This document shows, piece by piece, positions 43,104 to 52,467 of a DNA stretch of 64,000 nt. The translations under genes and the position numbers were made by a program. This DNA is from Acidobacteriota bacterium. GTDB taxonomy: Bacteria > Acidobacteriota > Blastocatellia > RBC074. The stretch spans positions 1 through 64,000 of the forward strand of contig JAFDVI010000059.1 of NCBI GenBank assembly GCA_018269055.1, in the 5' to 3' direction. Position 1 is the first letter of the stretch. The number at the start of each line of letters is the position of its first letter. The notes below the pieces were generated by a model. The model saw nothing but the letters and a program-made list of their open reading frames with translations, had not been told where the DNA came from and did not search any database.

Positions 43104-44888
43104 TCAGCAATTCGGCGGTAAAACGGGAATGACGATGCTGGCGGTGTTCGTCAGCGTCAATGTATGCAGATTGTGCCCCTGATTGAAGGCATTCGCCGTC
43201 GCTTTGACATTCGGATTGGCGACCAGGCTTGCGCCAAAGATAGCGATGTCAGCGTCATTGAACAGTTTCAGCCAGCCGGTTCTACCCACAGGAATGAATT
43301 GTTCCAGGCGAGGGCCGGGACAGGAAAAACAACTGTTCAATTCCAACCGAAGCTGGCATCCGCCGGAACGCGATACACTGAGAACGTTTTCCGCATCGTC
43401 GTGCAGTAAGCCCGAAACTGTGCCAATTGCGCTGGCTCCGGTTCGGAAATCTCCGCCAAGCCGGTTGAGGTAAATCAGCGTTTCGTTGCCATCCGCACGA
43501 CTGGCCAGATTGCCATCGGCAACAACGCGCGGAGCCTGACTGTAATGAATGCCATCGAAATTGATCGTCGCCGAAGTCGCGCCGCCCACGCAAGCTTGCC
43601 AGCCCGGCAACGCCGCAAACACTTGAGCAGCCAAATTCGCCGCCTGGCCGGATTGGAACTTCACAAATTCATCGCCCATCAGGAAATTGAAATTCGCCGG
43701 ACAGCCCGCGTTGTCCGTGGCGATGGCAATCAAATACCCCGTCGTGCCCGGATCCAAATCCGAAGCCAGAAATTGCGTTGTTTGTTGCGCGGTCAGGCAA
43801 ATGAAAGTGTCTGCGATGGTGCAAGCTTCGCTGACAAAAAACAGATGAACGAAAGCGGCTCGCGTCGGATCGGTATTGGTGATGGCGATGCGCGTGTTTT
43901 GCGATTGCGGCGAAGTGGCGTTCGAGATGTACACCGGAAAAGCCAGCACGGAGCCGGTTTGCTGATCCGTCGGCGCAACTCCGCGGGAAATCGGATCGCC
44001 AATGTCCTGATTGACCTTCACGGTGAACGCACAAGTGGCGGTGTTGTCCGAGCTATCGGTTGCCGTACAAGTCACCGTCGTCACGCCCAGTGGAAAAGTC
44101 GAACCGGTTGACGGGACACAGTTCGCGGTCGCCTGGCAGTTATCCGCGATGGTCGGCGATGGGTAATTGACCACGGCGGAAGAACCGTTTGGAGCGACGA
44201 CGGTAACGCCGGGCGAACACGCAATGGTTGGCGGCTGGGTGTCCAAAACCGTCAGCAACATCGTGAAACGCGACGGCGCATCGGTATCGCAAATCACGGT
44301 GTAATTGCCGACAGGAAACGGTGGGCGATGCGATGAAACACAATGCGTCAGGATGCAGGGGCTTGGCGAACGAGGCGGATTGAATCCTGTCTGGCACAAT
44401 CCCGGATCGGCTTCGGAAACCAACAATCCCAGTGAAATGGTTGTGCTGATCGTTCCGCGATTAACCCCACCATCGGAAATCTGCAGCGTCAAGGTGATCT
44501 GCGTTCCAAGCTGCTGATTCGCCGAAGTAAACGTGAAGCCGCGCGAAGTTGACGGCCCACTCGCCGACAAACGCCCGTAATCTTGTTGCCCGCTCGGCGA
44601 AATGACGCCGCCACTGGCTTGGAGCGTGACCAGAACCTGCTGGCTGGTGTTGGCTGTTCCTGTATTTTGCAGCGCAATGTTCAGCGTCACCGTTTCATTC
44701 GGATCAACCAACCCGTCCGGCATGCGGCAATCCTCGGCTGCCAGCGTCCAACCGGCAATGACGATTTTGGGCTGATTGGTTTGTGTGCTGGCCCTGCCTC
44801 TCTGAATCAACGCCAAGCTCGCGGGCAAAAACAACAAGACAATTAGCAAGATCAACTTTACCGGCGAACTTCGCGGCATAGATTGCAA
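43104..44888 (-). CDS. Secreted HYR-domain protein
   Basis: A 594-residue exported protein with a signal peptide (LILLIVLLFLPASLALIQRG). Residues 30-165 form an immunoglobulin-like module. A HYR domain follows (PTIACSPGVTVVAPNGSSAV, VNYPSPTIADNCQ, TVTCTATDSSDNTATCAFTV), then a ~270-residue C-terminal module seen in surface proteins of this group (IAITNTDPTRAAFVHLFFVS, DNAGCPANFNFLMGDEF). Many cysteines could form disulfides. It is probably a surface or matrix protein. A start at 44879 (MPRSSP) is also possible. Confidence 0.87.
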   Translation of the reverse strand: MQSMPRSSPVKLILLIVLLFLPASLALIQRGRASTQTNQPKIVIAGWTLAAEDCRMPDGLVDPNETVTLNIALQNTGTANTSQQVLVTLQASGGVISPSGQQDYGRLSASGPSTSRGFTFTSANQQLGTQITLTLQISDGGVNRGTISTTISLGLLVSEADPGLCQTGFNPPRSPSPCILTHCVSSHRPPFPVGNYTVICDTDAPSRFTMLLTVLDTQPPTIACSPGVTVVAPNGSSAVVNYPSPTIADNCQATANCVPSTGSTFPLGVTTVTCTATDSSDNTATCAFTVKVNQDIGDPISRGVAPTDQQTGSVLAFPVYISNATSPQSQNTRIAITNTDPTRAAFVHLFFVSEACTIADTFICLTAQQTTQFLASDLDPGTTGYLIAIATDNAGCPANFNFLMGDEFVKFQSGQAANLAAQVFAALPGWQACVGGATSATINFDGIHYSQAPRVVADGNLASRADGNETLIYLNRLGGDFRTGASAIGTVSGLLHDDAENVLSVSRSGGCQLRLELNSCFSCPGPRLEQFIPVGRTGWLKLFNDADIAIFGASLVANPNVKATANAFNQGHNLHTLTLTNTASIVIPVLPPNC

Positions 44889-45035
44889 GTTCCAGTTCGG
44901 GGAATGTGTTCAATCGGTGGGGATTTTGAACGGAGCATTTACCTTGTCGGCGAATGAGTAATGGCGAATAGATAATGGTTAATCGCTGCTGGCGGAATTG
45001 CGTTGAAGCGCAACCCCGCCAGCAGGTCACGGGGG

Positions 45036-48000
45036 CTATAAAGTGATGCCTTCTTCGCTGCGCCCCAACACGCGAGCGACGATTTTGGCGAGTTCCACCG
45101 GCTCAACCGGCTTTGCCAAATGCCGCTGGAATCCGGCGGCCAGCGATTTTTCCTTGTCCGCAGGGCTGGCAAAAGCGGTCAGCGCAACGGCGGGAAGCTC
45201 TCCGCCTTCGTCGGCAGGCAAAGCGCGAAGCTTGCCGATCATCACGTACCCGTCTTCTTCAGGCATTCCGATGTCGGAAACCAGCAAATCCGGTTTCCAA
45301 GTGGAAAGAACTTCCATCGCTTCCTGCACGGAACCGGCAGTGCGGACTTCTGTGCCGTACCGGTTCAGCATCACGCTCAACACTTCACGCGTGTCGCGTT
45401 CGTCATCTACAACCAAGACCTTGATGCCGCGCAAATTGCCGGAGCGGGTTTGCGATTCGGGCAGGCTTTCCGGCCACAATTCGCCTTCATTCTGTTCGAC
45501 CTTCTGCACAGCCAGCGGCAAGGTAATCATGAAATCAGAACCTTGGCCTTCGCCTCGACTGTATGCGTAAATCGCGCCGCTGTGCAATTCGACGATATGT
45601 TTGACGATGGCTAGCCCCAAGCCCAAACCGCCTTGCTGGCGTTTGGTCGAACTATCGGCCTGACGGAATCGGTCAAAGATGTGCGGCAGGAATTCGGGAT
45701 CAATTCCCTGCCCGGTGTCGCTGACAATCAGCAGGGCTTTGTTTTCCAACCTCTCCAACCGGACTTCGATCAATCCGCCCGCCGGAGTAAATTTGATGGC
45801 GTTTGACAACAGATTCCAAACGACCTGTTTCAACCGTTCCGGGTCGCCGTTGAAGGGGCCAACCCACGGTTCCATCACGATTTGCATGCGCAGGTTCTTG
45901 GCTTCGACCGAAGGACGAACCGCGTCCACGGCAGCGTCAACAACGCTCATCAACTCAACGGGTTTGGTCTCCAGACTGAGCTTGCCTGTCGCAATGCGCG
46001 AAGCGTCGAGCAAGTCGCCAACCAAGTGAGCCTGGGATTTGGCGTTGCGCTCGATGGTCGTCAACGCGCGTTCGGCGGAAGTGCGGTCGAGCGTGCCCGA
46101 GCGCAGCATCTGCGCCCATCCCAAAATCGCGGTCAGCGGCGCGCGCAATTCGTGGGAAATCATCGCCAAAAAGTCGTCTTTCAATCGGCTGGCGGTTTCG
46201 GCGGCCAGACGGGCTTCCTGTTCGCGTTCGAGTAGAACCTTGCGCTCGTCTTCGATTCGTTTGCGTTCGACGCCGTGCACGATGGTGTCGGCGACGGATG
46301 CCAGCGCATTCAGCGTGTCCGCCTCCAGTTTCTGTTTGGAATACATCGCCATCACACCAACTACGCGGTCGCCAACCATCAGCGGATACCCGGCGAAGGC
46401 GACCATTCCTTCGCGCTCCGCCCATTCCTTGTCGCCGACGCGCGGATCATTCAGCAGGTCGTTGGTCAGGTGCGGCGCTTTTTCTTCGGCAATGCGACCG
46501 ACTTTGTGCTGGCCAACAGGCACGCGCGAATACTCGTCGTTGAGTTCCGTGTTCAACCCCGCGCTGGCTTGCAGTTCCAGGGTTTCTTCAGCTTTATCCA
46601 GTAACCAGATGCGCGCGTATGCTGCGTCCAAATTTTCGACTATCGCATCCGAACACTGCTGCAACATTTGCTGCAAGCTGTTGTTTTCATCTGTCAAGGC
46701 GGCGCTGACTTCGGCGCGCAACGCGGCCTGACGATTCAATCGAGCCTGGATCAATTCTGCCTGTTTGCGTTCGGTGATGTCGCGCGCAATGCCCTGCATG
46801 CCGACGGGCATTCCGTTTTCCACCAAAACGCGCGTGTGAATTTCCAGCGCCAGCCGACTACTGTCTTTGCAGACGATTTCCAGTTCCAGCGGCGCCTTGA
46901 ACTCTTCGCCCTGCACCTGGCGCATGACGCGATCCATCACCATCGGCAGATGTTCCGGCGCGACGATCTGAGCGATGTTCATTTGCATCGCTTCTTCGTG
47001 ACTGAAGCCGGTTATGCGTTCGGACATCGGGTTGACCGACAGGAAATTACCTTGCAGGTCGTGGGTGTAAATCAGATCGTTGGCGTTATCGAAAAGCGAA
47101 TGGTAACGGGCTTCGGCGGCAAGATGCGCAGATTCGGCGCGTTGACGTTCGGTGATGTCGCGAGCGATTCCCTGCACGCCAATCGGGTGGCCATTTTCCA
47201 TTAACAATCGGGTGCTGACTTCGACCGGAATGACGCTGCCGTCTTTGCGGTAGATTTCCAACGAGAACGGCGGCAGAGGATCAAGCCCGCCAAGGTGATC
47301 CATAATTCGCTGCTGCGCTTCCGGCAAGTATTTGGGAAGGACGATCTGCCCGATATTCATGTGCAGTGCTTCATCCAACATGTAACCAGTCAGCCGTTCC
47401 GCTGTCTTGTTCAATGCTTTGAAGTTCCCTTCCAGGTCATGGATGTACACGATGTCGTTGGCGTTATCGAACAAATCCTGATACCGGGCTTCGGCGGCGT
47501 GGCGAGCGGCTTCGGCGCGTTTGCGTTCGGTGATGTCGCGGATCAGGCTCATCACCAACAATCCGTCTTCAGTTTCAATCTGGCGGCGTGTGATTTCCGC
47601 TGGGAATTCACGACCATCGCGATCAAGCAGATAAAACTCCACCTGCTCGGCTCCGCCCGCAAGATTGCCTGTCAACAACGCTTCATCCAGATCAAGCAGT
47701 GCGTCATCCTTGTAGGTGGGCGGTTCGGGGACCTGACCGCGCAATCGTTCCGGAACCAGCACCTCGACGCTTTTGCCCAGCAGTTCATCGCGTTTGTAAC
47801 CAAAGAGTCGTTCGGTTTGCGAATTGACCAGCACGATTTCGCCGTCCTGGTTGGCCAGCACGATGGCGTCCGGAGCAAATTCGAGCAATTCCTGAAACCG
47901 CGTTCGCGCAGCGACCAGGCTGTTGATCAGGCTGCGCTGTTCGCGCATATCGCGCGCAACGGCCAGCACACCAGTGATCTTGTTTTGTTTGTCATGCATC

Positions 48001-48458
48001 AGGCTGAGCGAAAAGCTGACGGGAATATTGCTGCCGCCGAGCGTATGCAAATCGGCATCGAGGTTCGTGATGCGGCCGGTCGGAGCAATTTCCATCAATT
48101 TCCACGGAGTCGCGGGAATATCGTCGGAACCGCAAACGGCGGTCAACGGGCGACCCAGAATCGAGGTTTCAGCGCATTCCAACAATGCTGCTGCCGCAGG
48201 ATTGGCGCGAATAACGCGACCAGACCGGTCGGTCAGGAACAGGGCTTCGGACATGGATGAGATGACTTGCTGGAACAGATCGCGCGTTTCGGAAATTTCC
48301 GCCGTCCGCCGTTCCAATTCAAACTGCGCGTTGGTCAATTCGGCATACGCGCTTTGCAGATTGGCGAACATGTCCGGCCAGGCGGCTTCGTGCAATCGGC
48401 GGGCGTTGTCTTCGCGTTCTTGTTCATCATTCCTGAATTTCCAGCTTGGGAGTCGCAT
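45036..48458 (-). CDS. Hybrid histidine kinase with four PAS, GAF and receiver domains
   Basis: A 1140-residue soluble-looking kinase. In order: helical N-terminus, four PAS domains (roughly 55-170, 180-305, 320-435, 440-565; the last three end in RDITERK/RDITERQ), GAF (about 575-735), HisKA (ISHELRAPLTAIL, His near 769), HATPase_c (NLLSNAIKFTP, DTGQGIDPEF, GGLGLGLAIVKHI) and a C-terminal receiver (VLVVDDERDT, Asp near 1056 in LLVSDIGMPEEDG). There are no membrane helices, so it senses inside the cell. Its AGGAGG site begins 5 nt after the stop of the upstream hydrogenase-like gene, so both share a transcript. PAS kinases work with regulatory hydrogenases in other bacteria. Confidence 0.95.
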   Translation of the reverse strand: MRLPSWKFRNDEQEREDNARRLHEAAWPDMFANLQSAYAELTNAQFELERRTAEISETRDLFQQVISSMSEALFLTDRSGRVIRANPAAAALLECAETSILGRPLTAVCGSDDIPATPWKLMEIAPTGRITNLDADLHTLGGSNIPVSFSLSLMHDKQNKITGVLAVARDMREQRSLINSLVAARTRFQELLEFAPDAIVLANQDGEIVLVNSQTERLFGYKRDELLGKSVEVLVPERLRGQVPEPPTYKDDALLDLDEALLTGNLAGGAEQVEFYLLDRDGREFPAEITRRQIETEDGLLVMSLIRDITERKRAEAARHAAEARYQDLFDNANDIVYIHDLEGNFKALNKTAERLTGYMLDEALHMNIGQIVLPKYLPEAQQRIMDHLGGLDPLPPFSLEIYRKDGSVIPVEVSTRLLMENGHPIGVQGIARDITERQRAESAHLAAEARYHSLFDNANDLIYTHDLQGNFLSVNPMSERITGFSHEEAMQMNIAQIVAPEHLPMVMDRVMRQVQGEEFKAPLELEIVCKDSSRLALEIHTRVLVENGMPVGMQGIARDITERKQAELIQARLNRQAALRAEVSAALTDENNSLQQMLQQCSDAIVENLDAAYARIWLLDKAEETLELQASAGLNTELNDEYSRVPVGQHKVGRIAEEKAPHLTNDLLNDPRVGDKEWAEREGMVAFAGYPLMVGDRVVGVMAMYSKQKLEADTLNALASVADTIVHGVERKRIEDERKVLLEREQEARLAAETASRLKDDFLAMISHELRAPLTAILGWAQMLRSGTLDRTSAERALTTIERNAKSQAHLVGDLLDASRIATGKLSLETKPVELMSVVDAAVDAVRPSVEAKNLRMQIVMEPWVGPFNGDPERLKQVVWNLLSNAIKFTPAGGLIEVRLERLENKALLIVSDTGQGIDPEFLPHIFDRFRQADSSTKRQQGGLGLGLAIVKHIVELHSGAIYAYSRGEGQGSDFMITLPLAVQKVEQNEGELWPESLPESQTRSGNLRGIKVLVVDDERDTREVLSVMLNRYGTEVRTAGSVQEAMEVLSTWKPDLLVSDIGMPEEDGYVMIGKLRALPADEGGELPAVALTAFASPADKEKSLAAGFQRHLAKPVEPVELAKIVARVLGRSEEGITL

Positions 48459-48476
48459 GCAAAACCTCCTACGGGG

Positions 48477-50282
48477 TTAAGGGTCAAAACTTCGTACTGC
48501 TCTGAGCAAATCAATTCCGGTGAATTCTTCCGGTCGTCCGAAATCTTCTATCAGGGGCGTCGAGAGCATGGCTTTTTCGTATGGACCGGGCATACCAAAA
48601 GCATCCTGTGGCGAACTCATCCATCCAGAGGCGGTGATAATCTGGTAATTGACCACCTGACTGTTGGCGATCATCAGGTAGTGCATCAAGCTGCCCTGAC
48701 CGTCTTCCCAAAATCCGACGCCCAGAGCTTCCTGTGGAACGCGAAAGCGGCTGGACATGGCCGTTTCGCCTCGCTGCAAGGAATCAAATGCCTTGAGCAA
48801 ATAGGTTAAGGCAACCACCGAACAATATCCGACGTGATACGCCCGCGCCCGAATGCGTTCCAACGCGTTTGCGCGTTCGGGAATCTGCCAAACCATGCGT
48901 GTTGCTGTGAGCTGAAACTTGGGCAAATCAATTTCCAGCCCAGCGCCTTTGCCCGGCGAGCCAATCACGTGAATAAATTCGTTCTTCAATTTGCCGGTGA
49001 CAGCCGTCACCCACTGCCGGGCCAACGCGCCGGTTTCCATCGCCTCACGATCCCAGCGCGGTGCGGTTTCCCAGGTGTACGTCCCATCCCACTCAACCGC
49101 ATCCGGAACCGGAATCGTCAATTTATTCCAGGGATGCAGTGGAGACAGTGGAACCCCCAGTGGATCACTTTTCAGCGGATGACCATTCCAGGCCGAAAAG
49201 AACGAATGATCTGCAAACTCTTCAATGCCAGCACTGATTTCCGCCAGCTTGTTCGTTCGCAATTTGCCTTTGACGATAACGCCGGGCGTTGCCATTCGCC
49301 GTTCGCCCCAGGCATTGCATTTGTCAAACCGCGCTTCGTACGCCGCAGGATCATCCCACAACCCGCTGCTGATGAAGTTTGCCTGCGTTTCCCCCACATG
49401 CTGAAACCGTGGATCAGCGGCATAAAGGAACTCAATCAGGTCGTCCCACACGGCGACGATTTTTTTGGAGTAATCCACCAGTTGATTGATTCGCCCCAGC
49501 ACGTTTTGAAACGTTGCGCGATTTGCTTCAATGCCGACTCCGCCTGGAAAAACCGACGACGGATGCGGATATTTGCCGAACACCAGAGCGGCGACTTCGG
49601 CAGCGGTGCGCGTCAGATGCAAGGCTTCGCGATAAAGATTGCCGCTGAACGGGTTCAGGGCGGACATGATTTCGCCAACCGTCCGAAACCCATGAAACAC
49701 TTCGCCAGCCGCGGAAGTTTGCTGCGCAACTAACCAAAACGACGGATTGGTTCGCGCAACTGCCGTTTCGGAATAATCCGGCCCCGCAACCAAAAACAAA
49801 TGTCGGACGTGTGAAGCCAGCAATTCCGCAGCGGCTCCCAGCGAACGCACGATGGTTGCCAGTGGCGGAGGCGTGACGCCATACGCCATTTCCAACGCTT
49901 GCGCGGCAGCGATGGAATTTGCGCCGCTCCCCTGCCCACGAAGCCTGCTGGCAATTGCAACCGCATCGCTCGGCGCACGATCTTTCAAGATCAATTCCTG
50001 GCCGCCAAAAGTCGTGCTTTCCACTCTGGCGTCAACGACTTTGCGCTTGTCGAAATCAATCAGCGCCTTCAGTCCCAGCGGCTCCGAAGCGCGCGTCAGC
50101 GGATCAATTTCCAATCGGTACACGTGCGGATTGTTACTCGCTTCCTGTAAAAACCGTTCCCGTTCGCTGGTCTTTTGCGGATGCGACGCCAGCTTCAATC
50201 CGAATGGATCAGCCACCGTCACGACGCGCATCCGCGCCTGGCCAGTTTTGTCGAATTCGATTGGTAAGTTGTTGAAAACCAT
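48477..50282 (-). CDS. Hydrogenase-like large subunit without nickel site (copy B)
   Basis: A 601-residue relative of group 1h [NiFe]-hydrogenase large subunits. Matching stretches include MAYGVTPPPLATIVRSLGAA, FPGGVGIEANRA, VWDDLIEFLYAADP, MATPGVIVKGKL, LSPLHPWNKLTIP and the terminal LLRAVRSFDP. The nickel ligands are lost: SRICGxC reads SRLRGQG (Arg115, Gly118) with Asn122 at the usual His, the DPVTRIEGH helix reads DPLTRASEP, and the gene stops exactly before the second CxxC (TAA after SFDP). It cannot hold a Ni-Fe centre. A frameshift is unlikely, as the next gene's ribosome site follows at once. The ATG has no ribosome site and lies 2 bp from a heptamer array. Confidence 0.9.
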   Translation of the reverse strand: MVFNNLPIEFDKTGQARMRVVTVADPFGLKLASHPQKTSERERFLQEASNNPHVYRLEIDPLTRASEPLGLKALIDFDKRKVVDARVESTTFGGQELILKDRAPSDAVAIASRLRGQGSGANSIAAAQALEMAYGVTPPPLATIVRSLGAAAELLASHVRHLFLVAGPDYSETAVARTNPSFWLVAQQTSAAGEVFHGFRTVGEIMSALNPFSGNLYREALHLTRTAAEVAALVFGKYPHPSSVFPGGVGIEANRATFQNVLGRINQLVDYSKKIVAVWDDLIEFLYAADPRFQHVGETQANFISSGLWDDPAAYEARFDKCNAWGERRMATPGVIVKGKLRTNKLAEISAGIEEFADHSFFSAWNGHPLKSDPLGVPLSPLHPWNKLTIPVPDAVEWDGTYTWETAPRWDREAMETGALARQWVTAVTGKLKNEFIHVIGSPGKGAGLEIDLPKFQLTATRMVWQIPERANALERIRARAYHVGYCSVVALTYLLKAFDSLQRGETAMSSRFRVPQEALGVGFWEDGQGSLMHYLMIANSQVVNYQIITASGWMSSPQDAFGMPGPYEKAMLSTPLIEDFGRPEEFTGIDLLRAVRSFDP

Positions 50283-50284
50283 TC

Positions 50285-50332
50285 TGTCAGGTGTCAGGTG
50301 TCAGGTGTCAGGTGTCAGGTGTCAGGTGTCAG
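50285..50332 (+). repeat. Heptamer tandem repeat (TGTCAGG)6
   Basis: Six full TGTCAGG units and a seventh partial one (50285-50332) fill the space just before the ATG (minus strand) of large subunit B, ending 2 bp from the start codon. The unit occupies the place of a ribosome site. A degenerate version occurs at 57208-57242. Confidence 0.9.
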
Positions 50333-50382
50333 CAGCTAAATCATAAAATCTAGCATCTGTCATCCATCATCCAACACCTGCT

Positions 50383-52176
50383 TCAGGGATCGAAACTTCG
50401 CACCGTTCGCAAAATATCCACGCCGGTCAAATCTTCCGACCGCGCGCATTCTTCCAGCAAAGGCGTATTCATAATCGCCGCTTCATAAATGCCCGGAACC
50501 CCGACGGCGTCGCGCGGAGACCCCATCCACTCTGTCGGCGTGATAATTTGATAATTCATCAACCGTCGTTCGGCGATTGCCAGATGGTGCGTTATTGCAC
50601 CGCGCCCGCATTCCCAAAACCCAACGCCAATCGTCGTTTTTTCCGGCACGCGGAATCGTTGTGACAAATTGACTTCGCCACGGCGAATGTAATCAAAGCC
50701 CTGCAGCAAATTGGCGTAGGCGACCATTCCGGCATACGCCACTTGATAGGCCCGCGCGCGAATTCTCTCCAAGGTATTCGGTCGTTCCGGAATCAGCCAG
50801 CGAACCGTAATCGGAGGCAACTGCCCTTTTGGCAAAGCGATTTCCATTAAACGGCGACTGGTGGTGATGAACTCGCAATTCTGATTTGCACTGACGGTAT
50901 TGATCCACATTCGGGCCAGCGCGCCGGTTTCCATCGGTTCCCGATCCCAACGCGGAGCCGCCGCCCACGAATACTGTTTACGCCAATCGCGTTCCACAGG
51001 CGCTGGAACTGTTTGCTTGTTCCATGGATGATTGGGCGACAATGGCCCGCTCATCGGATCGGTCTGAAAACTTTGCTCTGACCAGTTTTGATAAAACGAA
51101 TGATCCACAAACTCTTCGATGCCGATGTTAATGTCGCTCAACCGCGAAGTCCGCAGTTCACCATTGACCATCACGCCGGGCACGGCCATTCGCCGCTCGC
51201 TCCAACTGTTGCAGTTGATGTAGCTGGCGTCATAACTTTCCGGATCGTCCCACAACCCGACCGAAAGCAGATTGCCGGGCAATTCGCCCACACGACGATA
51301 ACGCGGTTCGGCATCGTAAAAGAAATCCACCAGATCGTCCCAAATGGCGACGACTTTTTTGGCGTAATCCAGTAGCGTATTGACGCGGCCTAGAACCTGA
51401 TTGAGCGACTCCTTGTTCGCTTCGACGCCGATTCCGCCGGGAACCACTCCCGAAGGATGCGGGTATTTGCCCAACATGACGGTCACGATTTCGCGCGCGA
51501 GCCGCATCATCTGCAACGATTCCAAATACAAATGTCCACTGAGCGGATTGAGACCGCGCATGACTTCGGCAATTGTGTCCATCCCGTGAACTTCAACGCC
51601 GGGCGCCGGAGTCTTTTGTGCCTTGCCCCAAAGCGGCAAACTGGTTCGACTGATCGCGGCTTCTGAATAATCCGGCCCGGCCAGCACGAACAAATGATGC
51701 GCGCTTTCGCCGATGACTTCGCCGCACGAACCCAGATTGCGCGCAATAATCGCGAGCGGAGGCGGCGTCACACCGCAAGCCATTTCCAGCGCCATCGCTG
51801 CCGAAACCGTGTGCGCGACGCTGGACGTTCCGCGCGCGCGGCTGGCAATGTGAACCGCGTCGGAAGGCTCGCGGCCTTTGGCGATCATCTCGTACCCGCA
51901 AAACTGCGCGTTTTCGATTTGCGCATCCAATACGCGGCGCTGTTCAAAATCCACCACTGCGTGCAGCGACATATTTCCCGCAACGCGCGTGACCGGCGAA
52001 ACATTGAAGCTCCAAACGTGTTTGTTGTCCGCCAACTTTTCCAATGCGCGTTCCCGATTGAGCGCTCGCTGAATACGCGGGTCGCCATTCACGCTGAACG
52101 GCGCGACGGCATCTTCATCGCGCAGATGCGCACGACCGTAAACATCGAATTCGATTGGCAGACTTCTGAATGTCAC
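50383..52176 (-). CDS. Hydrogenase-like large subunit without nickel site (copy A)
   Basis: A 597-residue paralogue of the 48477 gene and of group 1h [NiFe]-hydrogenase large subunits (VPGGIGVEANKESL, IWDDLVDFFYDAEPRY, VPGVMVNGELRTSRLSDIN, NHPWNKQTVP, DILRTVRSFDP). The first CxxC motif reads SRARGTSSVAH: Arg115 and Ser118 replace the cysteines and His122 stays. RIEGH reads RVAGN. The protein ends at SFDP followed by TGA, one residue before the second CxxC. Arg115 is shared with copy B, so the loss came before the duplication. The start is GTG, with no ribosome site; a 17-codon leader ORF overlaps it by GTGA. Confidence 0.9.
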   Translation of the reverse strand: MTFRSLPIEFDVYGRAHLRDEDAVAPFSVNGDPRIQRALNRERALEKLADNKHVWSFNVSPVTRVAGNMSLHAVVDFEQRRVLDAQIENAQFCGYEMIAKGREPSDAVHIASRARGTSSVAHTVSAAMALEMACGVTPPPLAIIARNLGSCGEVIGESAHHLFVLAGPDYSEAAISRTSLPLWGKAQKTPAPGVEVHGMDTIAEVMRGLNPLSGHLYLESLQMMRLAREIVTVMLGKYPHPSGVVPGGIGVEANKESLNQVLGRVNTLLDYAKKVVAIWDDLVDFFYDAEPRYRRVGELPGNLLSVGLWDDPESYDASYINCNSWSERRMAVPGVMVNGELRTSRLSDINIGIEEFVDHSFYQNWSEQSFQTDPMSGPLSPNHPWNKQTVPAPVERDWRKQYSWAAAPRWDREPMETGALARMWINTVSANQNCEFITTSRRLMEIALPKGQLPPITVRWLIPERPNTLERIRARAYQVAYAGMVAYANLLQGFDYIRRGEVNLSQRFRVPEKTTIGVGFWECGRGAITHHLAIAERRLMNYQIITPTEWMGSPRDAVGVPGIYEAAIMNTPLLEECARSEDLTGVDILRTVRSFDP

Positions 52177-52226
52177 AAAAATTGATTCAGGTCGCGCAGC
52201 AACAAAATCGCCGGTTCATTTCCCAT
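52173..52226 (-). CDS. Possible coupled leader peptide
   Basis: A 17-codon frame (MGNEPAILLLRDLNQFL) with a GGAAG site 7 nt upstream ends in TGA within GTGA, which overlaps the GTG start of large subunit A. Such an arrangement would supply ribosomes to a gene that lacks its own site. The frame is short and may be chance. The rest of the 291-bp gap (52227-52467) shows no gene; it has an ATTTGTCAT/ATGACAAAT inverted pair. Confidence 0.3.
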   Translation of the reverse strand: MGNEPAILLLRDLNQFL

Positions 52227-52467
52227 TTACCGTCTTCCATATTCAATTTGTCATCGCTTCTGCCAGCATTGGACAAATCATGAATGACAAATGGCAAATG
52301 TTCGTCGAGAGATTGCCAGCTTAACTTTGTGTTGAGCGATTGAAAGCCTGTGAGGGTAGGCCAAGCTCAAGAATAAAGTGCCGCAGAACGCCGTTCGCAT
52401 CGTTGATTTTTAGGCATCGAATGGGATGCAGGGCTTTTCTTTCAACGATGCTGATCGAAAGTTCCGG

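Noticed and set aside
47295..48260. 321-codon plus-strand ORF.
   Set aside because: It is antisense to the PAS kinase, has no ribosome site, and its protein text is low in conserved motifs.
48459..48480. Frameshift or sequencing error hiding the second CxxC of large subunit B.
   Set aside because: No frame after SFDP encodes CxxC; the next gene's AGGAGG and ATG follow at once, and copy A ends in the same way.
48834..49733. 299-codon plus-strand ORF.
   Set aside because: It is antisense to large subunit B and shows no family features.
50285..50332. CRISPR-like array.
   Set aside because: Units are 7 bp with no spacers and no cas genes nearby; it is a simple tandem repeat.
50371..50385. TGA stop of large subunit A falls where NiFeSe enzymes place selenocysteine, and a TGT codon follows three codons later (U-x-x-C).
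   Set aside because: Copy B has TAA at the same place, the first CxxC is gone in both, the downstream text lacks the xxH motif, and no convincing SECIS stem is seen.
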